Source of the DNA: Helicoverpa zea
Taxonomy: Eukaryota; Arthropoda; Insecta; Lepidoptera; Noctuidae
DNA: 64,000 nucleotides
Direction: 5' to 3'
Assembly: GCF_022581195.2 (NCBI RefSeq)
Contig: NC_061467.1
Span: 9,734,001-9,798,000 of the forward strand
The notes under the pieces are model-generated. The model did not search any database. It saw nothing but the letters and a program-made list of their open reading frames with translations, and was not told where the DNA came from. Each line of letters starts with the position of its first letter. Within the stretch, counting starts at the first letter, position 1. Shown one piece after another: positions 54,011 through 64,000 of this stretch. The position numbers and the translations under genes were made by a program.

Positions 54011-55803
54011 GTTATATATCGTTCTGTTTACTATTTCACTATTGTAAACTATGCTTTATTAGTGAGATAAGGATTGTATCGCTGACCATTTCGGCGCAGG
54101 CTATACAAGATTTAAAATGATTTCCATTTCATAAAAAGGCTTTTGGAGAGGCCTATGTCCAGCAGTGGACTGCGATAGGCTGATGATGATGATGATGATG
54201 ATGAAAAAGGCTTTTAACCCAAATCATTGATAATTCCTATTGTTGAAGATATAATTACAAAATATCGAAACATAGGTACCAATTACACTAAGCTTACTAA
54301 CACTTTCAACCTAGAATTACACCACACTGTATCATAGTCATCAACTTTTAAATCTTTAAATATGATTTCAGTTGGAAACCGGACCTTACGCTACCCACCT
54401 GAAGACTCTAAACCTATTTGCATATGGCACATACAAGGATTACTTAGAGAACAAGGCTGATTTCCTAGAGCTGACTCCAGCACAGTGCAAGAAGCTCCAA
54501 CATCTGACTATCGCAACACTGGCCACACAGGAAAAATGTATTCCTTACAGCGTGCTGCTTAAAGAGTTAGATATTAAAAACGTGAGGGATCTTGAGGATT
54601 TAATCATAGAGGCCATATATGCTGGTGAGATTTTTTAATACCTAATTGAAGTATGGTAAAATTTTAAATATGTAGGGCGGAATGTATGCATGGGTATAGC
54701 TAATGTAAAAAGCAACATATCTGCCATTAGAATTTACAAGCAGTTGCAATAGGGGTATTGCGACTGCTTGTAAATTCCTCTGGTGCAACGACTCCCATCA
54801 TTCATCAGTAATTAAGGTTTACCATAAGAATGATGTACTTATTATTTTCAAGATTTGTACTATCCAACATGTGTCTGATAACAAATAATGGTCAAATTGG
54901 TGAAAAGATTCCTTATATTCTACTTTTAAATCATCAAAATAACATTGTACATAATCCAAATACTTACCCAACTATTCTGCACTTTCCAGACATAATCCAC
55001 GGTAAGCTGGACCAAGAATGCAAGCGAGTTGAAGTGGACGTCGCTCTCGGCCGTGACGCTCGCCTTGAAGATGCCTCAGCTATAGCCGATGTGCTAGCAG
55101 ACTGGTGTAATGCTTGTGAAGCTGTTCTGAACTCTGTGGATAGGCACATACAGCGTGCCAACCACCATAAGCAAAGGTCTATTAGGCATCAACAGGCTAT
55201 TGAGCAGGAGGTTGGTATAATCAAACCCTGATTATGTAAAATTCTATGATTGGTATAGTTGTTCCTAAAGAAATATGCAAAGAGTTGCTGGTTGGCAATC
55301 ACTTTTTGGTACCTAATACATAGCCGTGGTTTTCACATAAAAAGAATTGTTGTGAAATGAAATCCTTATTGAATCTGGTGACCCAGTAGGTCATCAGCAT
55401 TTATTTATAGGATGTGTGGATTCTTTGGGATATATTAAAAAAAAGGCATGGTCTTCTTTGGATCTTACTATAAAATAGGTCCTGTAAAATCCAAAGTAGG
55501 TCTTGTATTTACTGTGTTGTATGATGACACCTGTATCACTATATAGCATAAATCATAAACAACAGTAGAATGACTAGGGAAAGATAAAGCAGCAAATTCA
55601 ACACGCTAAATATTTACAGCAAGATTTAATATTCACATATTTACTTTCAGATAATGTACATAAAGAAAACATTAAAATCTCAAGCAGAGAACGATGAATC
55701 GGCCACGGGCGGCGGCAGCGAGACTCATTCCGCACCAAAGAAGAATTCTGGCAAAGGCAAGACTCCCCGTAATGCCGCCAAGTTCTGGCAGAAGAACACA
55801 TAA
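53816..55803 (+). CDS. CSN7: COP9 signalosome complex subunit 7
   Basis: Exons 53816-54010, 54372-54624, 54990-55210 and 55651-55803 join in phase to 273 codons plus TAA, the usual CSN7 size. The N-terminal half is the helical/PCI region (HPLEQFVLLAKGAKGSACAE, GPYATHLKTLNLFAYGTYKD, LDIKNVRDLEDLIIEAIYA). Then comes HGKLDQECKRVEVDVALGRD, the winged-helix end of PCI, a long helix (ADWCNACEAVLNSVDRHIQR) and a basic Ser/Gly tail ending AAKFWQKNT. CSN7 is a scaffold subunit of the COP9 signalosome, which removes Nedd8 from cullins in nucleus and cytoplasm. The start fits the family N-terminus; in-frame M4 and M6 are alternatives. Confidence 0.95.
54145..54203 (+). mobile_element. 59-bp retroelement 3'-tail insertion in CSN7 intron 1
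   Basis: GGAGAGGCCTATGTCCAGCA then GTGGACTGCGATAGGCTG and (ATG)n. The target duplication AAAAAGGCTTTT is at 54133-54144 and 54204-54215. Confidence 0.85.
54372..54624 (+). CDS. CSN7: CSN7 exon 2
   Basis: The acceptor is ATGATTTCAG and the donor GTGAGA. Starts LETGPYATHLKTLNLFAYGT and ends at DLIIEAIYA; phase 0 to 1. Core of the PCI domain. Confidence 0.94.
54990..55210 (+). CDS. CSN7: CSN7 exon 3
   Basis: The acceptor is CACTTTCCAG and the donor GTTGGT. Encodes DIIHGKLDQECKRVEVDVAL and the following long helix, ending HQQAIEQE. Confidence 0.94.
55651..55803 (+). CDS. CSN7: CSN7 exon 4
   Basis: The acceptor is TTTACTTTCAG. Encodes IMYIKKTLKSQAENDE and a flexible Lys/Ser/Gly tail to TAA at 55801. 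Confidence 0.93.
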   Translation: MMYIKKTLKSQAENDESATGGGSETHSAPKKNSGKGKTPRNAAKFWQKNT

Positions 55804-55863
55804 CTGCCAACCTGGAATCATAGATATTTAAACAAATAATATTGTAATTTTTGTGATACTGTT

Positions 55864-55869
55864 AATAAA
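55864..55869 (+). terminator. CSN7 poly(A) signal
   Basis: AATAAA 61 bp after the stop codon in CTGTTAATAAACAC. No competing signal is closer. Confidence 0.75.
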
Positions 55870-57869
55870 CACTTAAGTATGCTCTCGATATTTGTTTTAT
55901 TGGTGGCCTGATAGTTTTCTTGTCTCATTAGCTTTTATTACGATTCTATGGCCTATAGTTTCGTTATTTTTGTTTATATCAGTATCAACGAAATAGTTTC
56001 AATAACAGAAGTATTCGTCTATGAATAGAGTACCTACAAGAGTTTTGTTGTGGAGAGAAAGCATAGAGAAAGTTGTAAAGTTTCCATATTTCTACTGTTT
56101 TGGTATTTTTGCACTTCTTAATTCAATCAAGTTTAGGGTCTAAAAAATATTACGCGCACCTACTATAGCTTAATTTTATTCACGGATAAGGTAACTACTA
56201 AAAAACTATAAAGCTATTACTATATAGATAACATTCCCAATAATTATGGAGTATATTTATCATATTGCGGAATTTTTGGGATCGTATTTGAATCTTATAG
56301 GCATTCTTGTTATATTACTTGGAAATCCTTTTAAATTAGTTGATGCAAGATATATCACAGATGTGTGATTGCTATTCAAATACTATCAGGCGCGTTTCGT
56401 TTTCTACATGACTTTTAACTAACATTTTACGATTAGAAATTATTGTATCTTAAACTAAACATAAACCAATAAGAAGAATCAATTATTTTCATAATATTTT
56501 GGAAGAAATTCTTGTAAATACTACGTTTAAAGGTTTTAAAAACGCTGCAACCCAGCCGGCAAACGTCAAATGTGGGAGTGGGACAAACCGCGAGGTTTCC
56601 TAGGCCAGCGAATGAGAGGGTAAACCGCTCCGAGCGAGGCGGCGATCTCGCCCGACATTGAGTGCCGAGAGACTGTTTTGTTGACGCAGAAGCGCAGCAA
56701 ATAAAGTGCGCAGGCAGTGCAACGATTATCACGTTCGCAGGCCTCTAAATAGTGATGTAAATAATACATTTATCGTAATACAACGTAAACGTAGACTACG
56801 TAAAGTACTTACGGCAACAGAGTTATACGAAAAGAGACTCGGAGTCAAGTGTCGTGATAATTCACAGCACCATAGCAACCGAACAGTGAAAAACTACGAC
56901 ATAAGTGACCGTCGCGTTTTCCACTATGATGCCGTGATAAACCATCAAAATAAATAGACAATTTTGTTTTGTAAAGGGACTTGTTCATCGGAGTGCCACA
57001 TCTCGAGGGCCTTCGTGTATTGGATGAACAGAAAGGCAAGTACTAAGTTGCCCTTTGTAGGTCGTATGTATTCATCTTTCACGTAGGAGGGCCTGATATT
57101 CATGGTCAACAATGTTTACTCAATACTTGAGCCCGTTGTCATGCAGCTGTGCTATAATAATATTCGATTGCGACGTCAAGGCTCGATAGAAGACCTTGTA
57201 TCATCGTATTTGGCTGTATAATCAATTAATTTTGGGATGTTTCGTTGAAATATGGACTGATTATTAGTGTTGTAATTGTCTGCGTAGTTGTAGGGTTTCA
57301 ATCAATACAGTAGCGTGTGCCTCCAGTTGAAAATAATAATAATGTGTCGTGATTGTACGTAGCGTGTACAGTGTTATGTTTGTGTGGGTTGGGTTGATGT
57401 TCTTTGTTGTCGGAGCTGTCAGCTGTTCGCGGGGGGAGCGCGGGCGGAGCGCGCAACTGGTCCGACGAGTCCGCGCGCGCGCCTTGCATTACATTATACT
57501 CGTGCCGTCTGACCCTACTCCGTTTGCAAAACAAGCTTTCTTTTCATCAAACCCCTTTACTAACCAGATTGATGGCTAAAGCACTTTTTGTGCACAAAGT
57601 GTGACATCAAAGAGCACGCGAGCGATTATGCGGACCTATCAATAAATATTTATGAAGCGCCTGATAAAAAGGCCATGTAGGTAGCGTGAATTACTTTGTA
57701 ACGTTCCAGCAGATCGTATCTGTATAGGTACACAGCGTTTAGGCAAAGCTGGGGCCTTGCCAACAACTAAATGCGCACTAAAAAGCATGAATATTTTTGT
57801 TGAAGCGCTTTAGATAAGAGCTGAGTTATTGTGACCCCAACTCAGTAGGCGACTTCATTCAAATCTCGT
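55870..57869 (+). other. Region right of CSN7; possible promoter or 5' exon patch
   Basis: From about 56530 to 57050 and at 57410-57490 the sequence is richer in CpG than its surroundings. An untranslated first exon of a gene extending right of the window is possible. I found no coding frame with splice support. Confidence 0.3.
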
Positions 57870-58377
57870 TTGAATGAATAAAACACACATTTTTTTTTTT
57901 TTGTTTTTTTTTTTTTTTTTTCTGTCGGGACACCTTTTTCACACACGGTCGGTTAGCCCCATGGTAAGTTATTTATTAACTTGTGTTATGGGTGCTAACA
58001 CAACTGATAAACTACATATAGCTACATATATATGTTACCGTAAGATTACAAACATCCTTAGATTACAATCTATCTCGAGAGATTGTAAACTGTCGAATTA
58101 TTGTGAACCGTAACATCTGATTGCAATTTAACGCATTATTTTTCGCTATATTATAATCTATCGATGAGAAATTGTCAAATTGTCAACTGTCCGAAAGCTC
58201 TCTCTGATTGGTCAGTCTTTTTGTAAGATCGACCAATCACGACCAGCCGTTCTGTTCCCATGGAGTTCCCGTAGAGTTAGGAATGAAATAGAGGTGTCAG
58301 TTAAATAAAATAAATGCTCTTCAAAAATTCTTCAAGTATTAAATTTATATAAAAATAACTCTTATAAAAATACAGTT

Positions 58378-59340
58378 ATAGTTCGGCCATTCAGAGAATG
58401 CGTTCCTGACACGTCGCGATTGAACTGACGACGTAACTTTGCAATGGCGTTGCAGTTACGATAAAAATATTTTTGCTGGTTGTTTACCGTTTTAACAATT
58501 GAGGAGCATTAAAACAACATTATTATATCAATAATCAATGAATGTTATAATTTTGTGCCAAACTGAGTGTCAAATAACTTGGTAAACAATATTTTTCTAA
58601 ATCTATACTGCGCTATTACAAGGTTATGTCAGCGGTTTATATTTTGTAGTGCTGTGCTAAAAATAACAGGCAAGTATCGTAATCTGTTCTTATACAGTTA
58701 TAATATAAAATAATACGTTTTGATTTTCTTTTTAAGAATTGGAAAATAATGGACTATAAGACTTAATTATAACTTTTATGAAATATAAAAATAAAACTAT
58801 GACCAAACCGCATTTTTATACTTAGATTAAAAATGGTAACCCCAAATAGCGTTATGGGCCGCCATTTTGTGACGCTAAAACAGTCGTCCGTTGTCGTTTC
58901 GTGCGCATAGACCACGTTTTTCAAGTGTTTTCGATCTGTTTTTATTTGATTACCCGGCTTTTGTTAGACCGAGATATCAGGATTGATTCTGTTATTGATA
59001 ATAATATAATTATACATGTAGGCGAAGATGATGATGAAGACACCACCTCCTCAAGCAAATCGGAGTCTGATTAATATTCTGTTCGCACATTCAATTCAAT
59101 GTACTTGTAACAAAGAATAAATAAAACAATTTTATTATATGAATATTACCTTTTTTTGGTTTCCACTTAAATAACTAAAATATAAAACAAATGATTCCGC
59201 CAATTTAAAACGAAAATAATCTTAAAATAATGCGGCGGTTCATTTTGAAGGAACGGTAACGAACTCAGTGTTATGTTGTGCCCATCACTAGTCGTGACTA
59301 ACTGATAGGTGTCAGGAACGCATTCTCTGAACGGCCAAAG
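58378..59340. mobile_element. Inner DNA element with roughly 35-bp inverted ends
   Basis: TTCGGCCATTCAGAGAATGC + GTTCCTGACAC at the left is mirrored by GTGTCAGGAACGCATTCTCTGAACGGCCAAA at the right. It lies wholly within the 58037-60287 element. A CpG-richer stretch (58850-58960) and a short acidic coding-like end (59022-59074) suggest decayed gene content. Confidence 0.7.
59022..59074 (+). pseudogene. Terminal-exon-like acidic fragment inside the inner element
   Basis: After an AG acceptor-like site the frame reads EDDDEDTTSSSKSESD then TAA, with AATAAA at 59116-59121. It is too short to identify. It may be the last exon of a lost transposase or of a captured gene. Confidence 0.3.
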
Positions 59341-60440
59341 TATAGGTATTTTGTCTTCAAATACAAACTAATATTTAAAAATAAAATAAAAGGGGTGCTA
59401 ATTAAACAGGCTTCTTTTTAATATCATTATTCGCCCCCAAAAATGTATGTTGCCTTCTAAATTACTAAGTCAGCCACAATTAATAAAGCGTCGAGCATCT
59501 AAATAATACTATCTTAGCCACGAGTTATCTTCCACTCTAAATACAACTCAGCATGATGGTTATTTTTTTGCATCTAAATTTGTAGCATGCATTCTAACAG
59601 TAAACTTCTTAAATACTATTAAATGACATCATAAAAATATTTATTTACCTTCTAATTTTTTAACTCGTTACCTACTGAGTTTTTTGTTTAAAATATAACA
59701 CATCCCATATTAATTGACCCAGCATGGAAGTAAGCATGCAACATGCAGCAAGCATAACTTCTGTCACGGCTTTTGGATCTCGGGTCACGGGTTTTGAATT
59801 GCACTCTAGGGGTAGGGCAGACAAGACTACGTGGAGTCGGTTTTGCAGCGATTCGTTTTCGTCACTAACTTCAATTTTTAATACAATTTTTAATTGTGTG
59901 TAATTTGAGTCTTAAAAATTAAGTACAATTTTTGATTTTATAAAAAATTAAACCGTCACTTATTTTTGCACGTCAAAGAGCTGTGACACCGGGAGTTGCA
60001 AAGAACATTGTCTTTTTGACGTTCTACCAATCAGCGCGCAAGATGCATTCCGTTCTACGCCAGTTGACAATTTGACCGCTCTACATCGCTCTCGATCTTA
60101 CAAAAAGACTGACCAATCAGGGAGAGCTTTCGGACAGTTGACAATTTGACAATTTCTCATCGATAGATTATAATATAGCGAAAAATAATGCGTTAAATTG
60201 CAATCAGGTGTTACGGTTTACAATAATTCGACAGTTTACAATCTCTCGAGATAGATTGTAATCTAACGATGTTTGTAATCTTACGGTGACATATACATAT
60301 TTATAAATACATATCATAACACCCAGACCACGGCCAACAAGCATGCTCATCACACAAATGTCGACCGAACCGGGAATCGAACCCGGGACCTCAGGTTCGG
60401 CGGTCCGGCATGATGACCATTGCGCCATCGAGGTCGTCAG

Positions 60441-61779
60441 AGGTAGTTTTACTATGAAATGTTATTATGAGCCAGGTAACCGAGTAAATGCGTAGGTAAA
60501 CATAAATAAGAAGACTAAAACAGACGATCAGTATCTATTATGTTAGCTAAAGATTAAAGCACACATCAGACATTTTACAAAATATCTCTGAAAATGTATG
60601 TAGGTACAGGTTGGTCTAAAAAATAACATTCAAGCTGAAAAATCTAGATTCCTCATACTCACACACACGAAGACATCGCACTGATACTCCGTTACATCTT
60701 CTTAGACCTCCTTAGGTCATAGATAGACTAAACTCCATAAGATCCTCATCAAATAGAAATTGGAACTGTCTAGATAGAGGATCTAGGAACATGTTTCCTA
60801 TTATCATCAATTCCTAGCGAGGATGTAGCGAACAAAGCTTCGGACGAAACTTCAGCATGCATTGATAAAGTTTGCCTTTGTTCAATTTGCCGTGGTCTGA
60901 AGTGAAATGATACGAGCGTTTACTTCAGAAGTTTGCCTTCATTATCTAAACCGCAGATAGTGTAGCTAGCTACCTATAGTCTCCGAACTAATTTCATACA
61001 TGATGTACCTAGTACTTACGTATGAACGTATTCTTTCTACCTTGCGACTTTGTCTTTTGGGGTTCCAAAGGTATGGTATTCCAAATCAAGGTATTAAAAG
61101 TAAGCAGATTTAATCACCGGAGAAGGCAGAGGTTTCTCAAATCACCCTAACTTCGAATATGAACTAACTACCCCCTGTTACTAAGTAAAAGGCGGGTCTT
61201 TCTGCTCTTTTCTAGGTACGATGATGTGTAATATCACCAACTTCTCTGATTTTGGCTTGCTTTGTGAATGTTTCCCAAAACATGTTTCAAGGATTGTGTG
61301 TCTATTATGTAATGGTACACTTTTCTATCAGTTTCCCGCAACAATCCTTAAAAATTAGTCACGAACTTTAAAACCTACAAACCTAAACCCACCGACCCAT
61401 AAAACGAGCCTAGAATTACCACATAATCGGCATAGAAACAAGATAACACCTGCATATTACAGAAGCCAGTCCACTTGCATCTGTCCGGCTTCCATAACGA
61501 GTAATGAGATACATTTGTGACGTCACTCACTATGTAGGTAAAGCCATTATGTCAGGCTGTCAGCAGACTTCCTTGTCATTACGTAGGTATATGAGATTAG
61601 TGCTAAGGTAACTAAGGTAGTTTTGTTGCAAGCGAATGCACTAGCAGTATTTGTGAATTTAGATTGCAATTACTAGATAAATACCCAGTTTCTGAGGTTT
61701 TATAAGCTGTGGCCATGATAGGTTATAGCTAGAATAAAACAGTCTTCAAAACTATAATATTTATCAAACTTTTAACTCT
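60441..61779. other. No gene or clear element seen
   Basis: AT-rich sequence with no supported ORF, repeat or RNA gene. Confidence 0.5.
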
Positions 61780-61965
61780 CTCCTATTATTTTATTTGGGG
61801 TAAACGCAACATGATTTGTTCTTCCATACCTCTCTGTCAATCGTCATTTTGACATTCTCTCCCTTCTTATTCATGTCATGTCTATTTTCAGACAATCCAT
61901 CTTTCAGTTTGTCTCTCCTTCCAGCCATTCACTTTCAGAATTAACACACTCTTTGGGGCCTAGTT
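61780..61965 (-). pseudogene. Degenerate RTE-type LINE tail
   Basis: TCTGTCAATCGTCATTTTGA, CATTCTCTCCCTTCTTATTC and ACAATCCATCTTTCAG line up in order with the RTE fragment at 27600-27740 but carry indels that break the frame. Confidence 0.6.
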
Positions 61966-63095
61966 AATAGTATTAAACTAGAGGTACATAACACGTCAAA
62001 CTCCTAATCGTAGGTGTAAAATTACTTAAGTAAATGTTAGAAGTTCAAACTAAAGTCAGTTTTAACCTCTGTTTGTCTTTAGGTTTAACTTCCAACCCGT
62101 ATTTTATTTAATTAGAGCATTCCCGTGGTACTGTTATAATTTTCATTAGGTAAGTTTATGATTAAACATATTTATATTAGCCTTTCAAAGTAATTTCATA
62201 AAATGGTTAGTCATACACGTCTGTGCCATCTTTATGAATTAATTAATTAACCTTCAATCAACCTATGTTGTTTTCTAGACCCCTTTATATGAATGACATA
62301 TTTTTTTTCATATATCTCAGTAAAATCAATCAATGGCGTCCAAAGAATATTTTTCGTTCCACACAATTCGGATCGGTCGCCGTTCTAATATTAAAGGAAT
62401 TCCTATTACAAAATCCATTAACCGCTTCCTTGGTTTTCCTATTTTTAGTGGTAGTAAAATATGCGAAGCTTTTTTATAATCCTTCATAATTTTTCATTCA
62501 TATTACATGACCATCCTTGCCCTGGATAGCACTTAATTCCTAAAAGAAAACAATTACATATTGTTTTCTAATGTCATGCACACGAATTAGTTTTGGACAA
62601 GAAGAAGTGGTAGGAGTAGTGGGGATTAAAAAAAACATGATATAAGAAAAAGAGCTGTTGCTAACATAAAACCAATAGACAAAGTTTCTGAAAACCATAA
62701 AGTATTAAAACACAATAATTTCCTTAATTGTGATAACCTTCCAACGTTTAACTTGGCAAGAAGCAACTTCATACTTAACCGTTTGAAGCCTTAAAGCGAA
62801 GAGAACTATGAAATATGAAGGTCTATTAGTTCTTAAAGGCAATAACTCAGACGGAGACGAACAAATCAAGCGTTCTGACTTTGAGGGATGAGGGTTTTGT
62901 CTATTAGAATATTTTACCTGTTTACTTTCATGGGAATGTTGATAGCTTCTTCGCGGTGTGTACTCGTACTTACATATAATATGCTATAGATCTCTCAATG
63001 GGTGTGGTAATTTTGATCAGATTAATCTTCGTTGTTTCACCAGTCTCATGTTTACAATTAGCTTCTGTTAGCATTTTACGCGCTGCACGTTGGAA
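61966..63095. other. No gene seen
   Basis: AT-rich. The frame at 62265-62489 is hydrophobic low-complexity text without splice support. Confidence 0.45.
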
Positions 63096-63104
63096 TTATT
63101 CACC

Positions 63105-63344
63105 TGGATAAAAAGTATCCTCGAAGCCCTCTATAAATGGGCCATCAAACGCTGAAATATTTAATTTTAAAACGCTTTCATTTCCACTTTTTTGTATTGA
63201 AACATCGCGATTGTAACCACGATGTTCCATCATAGAAATCAGTCTACGAATTAAATGTCTCGCAAAATGTTCGAACGCACAATGAGTGGTCTGCGGTTTT
63301 GCTGCAACCGCAGTTACTCCACCGTTTGAAAGCACGCACGTCAT
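63105..63344 (-). CDS. Possible coding exon or element fragment, unknown family
   Basis: Open from ATG at 63344 to a GTGAAT donor-like site after TTTTATCCAG. The text is protein-like (HCAFEHFARHLIRRLISMME, LKLNISAFDGPFIEGFED). Just upstream on the same strand (about 63380-63600) another frame reads TILSEIVTEKVVAPS with a stop before and after it, so this could be a decayed element rather than a host gene. I do not recognise it. Confidence 0.35.
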
Positions 63345-64000
63345 CTCAGATTACCCGCACTAAACACTTTTATTGTTACTTGTACCTGCTATAGAAGGTG
63401 CAACAACCTTCTCTGTAACTATTTCTGATAGTATTGTGTTTGCCTCGCTCTGTTGCGTCGGTATTAAGTGTCGTTGGGCTGATTCTATAGCTTCGTTCTG
63501 CGGTTAGGCAATCTGCCCTTTGTATTGATGCTCATGTGGTTTGCGCATCCATCTAGGATCGGGTCGACGAACGCAAGGTTTCTACCAAAAGAGTAAATGA
63601 AAAGCGACAAACAAGAGAGACGAATGAAATCCGTAAAAATGACAAAGTTACCTTTGACGTTCCAATTTTAAAACCGTTCTGATTTGAAAAGCTTTGATCG
63701 AAAAAGTCTGTCTACGTCAAATTCCATTTTGCAGACAAACAGATTTAGAAATCCAATTCAGTATTTATAGGTTGAGTCTAGAATTAGACTTAGAATAAAC
63801 TCAAACTTTCAGCTTTAGGTAACGGAGTTTCTGGCTTATTTAGGGCATGGTGTAACAAACACAAAAAGTTCTTATTACATGACTCTTTGAAGCAGAAACT
63901 GTATTTAGTCTCTAATGTTTAATCTTTGCTAGTTTGTTTGAGATATGCTCTCAGGAACTACAAGTGCGATTTTTAAAAGAAAAAAAAAATCTACCATGTA

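Larger units (their letters stand above)
58037..60287. mobile_element. DNA transposon with roughly 196-bp terminal inverted repeats
   Basis: CCGTAAGATTACAAACATCC and the following bases to about 58232 recur almost perfectly in reverse at 60092-60287. Shared blocks include TATCTCGAGAGATTGTAAAC and TTATAATCTATCGATGAGAA. The interior contains another element and no intact transposase that I can see. Confidence 0.88.
57870..60440 (-). mobile_element. tRNA-derived SINE split by a DNA transposon
   Basis: The right part (60288-60440, minus strand) has Pol III boxes: A-box TGGCGCAATGG (60427-60417) and B-box GGTTCGATTCC (60383-60373). The left part (57870-58036) has a long poly-T and CTTGTGTTATGGGTGCTAAC, the body and A-tail of the same type of element. 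The transposon at 58037-60287 lies between. A 74-residue open frame over the tRNA part is incidental. Confidence 0.65.

Noticed and set aside
57349..57604. Frames in the GC-rich patch
   Set aside because: Composition-driven; no family resemblance and no splice support.
60360..60436. Functional tRNA gene
   Set aside because: A and B boxes are present, but the sequence continues into a SINE body, and I could not form a normal cloverleaf with matched acceptor stem.

Overview
This is a stretch of an insect nuclear genome, almost certainly a moth (Lepidoptera, Ditrysia; a noctuid-like species is my guess). It has AT-rich DNA, spliced genes with GT-AG introns, and many families of short interspersed elements typical of Lepidoptera: short retroelement tails ending in (ATG)n, tRNA-derived SINEs, RTE-type LINE tails, and several inverted-repeat DNA elements. 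There is no bacterial-style gene organisation and no CRISPR array. All exon models below were built by hand from reading frame, phase and splice sites.

Layout. (1) Positions 1-27478, + strand: a mitochondrial-clan cytochrome P450. Nine exons are visible; the first exon lies left of the window. Its 10-kb first visible intron holds a complete copia-type LTR retrotransposon (459-5307) with identical LTRs, an intact 1356-codon polyprotein and a 5-bp target duplication. The other introns hold several inverted-repeat elements. (2) 27479-36391: intergenic DNA with an RTE-type LINE fragment and a small inverted-repeat element. (3) 36392-52680, - strand: a 16-exon gene for an 852-residue C2H2 zinc-finger, glutamine-rich protein. 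All phases join cleanly from ATG to stop. (4) 53816-55803, + strand: CSN7 of the COP9 signalosome, four exons and 273 residues, head-to-head with the zinc-finger gene. (5) 55804-64000: no confident gene. There is a CpG-richer patch at 56500-57600, three nested mobile elements at 57870-60440, a second RTE-tail relic, and a coding-looking fragment of unknown origin near the right edge.

The most interesting biology is in the zinc-finger gene and the P450. The zinc-finger gene carries two duplicated 158-bp exons with the same phases and the same two-finger layout, separated by only 38 nt. That gap is too short for normal splicing and the wrong phase for joint inclusion, so they look like mutually exclusive exons swapping two DNA-binding fingers. 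The next finger-coding exon downstream ends in a perfect 94-bp tandem array of 13 full units plus one partial unit. Each unit carries a finger, a splice donor and an AG acceptor-like site that delimit a 78-nt in-frame exon. The P450 is an intact reading frame, but it has lost the usual heme-thiolate cysteine motif and the I-helix acid/alcohol pair while keeping WxxxR, ExxR and PERW. It may be a P450-fold protein without mono-oxygenase activity.
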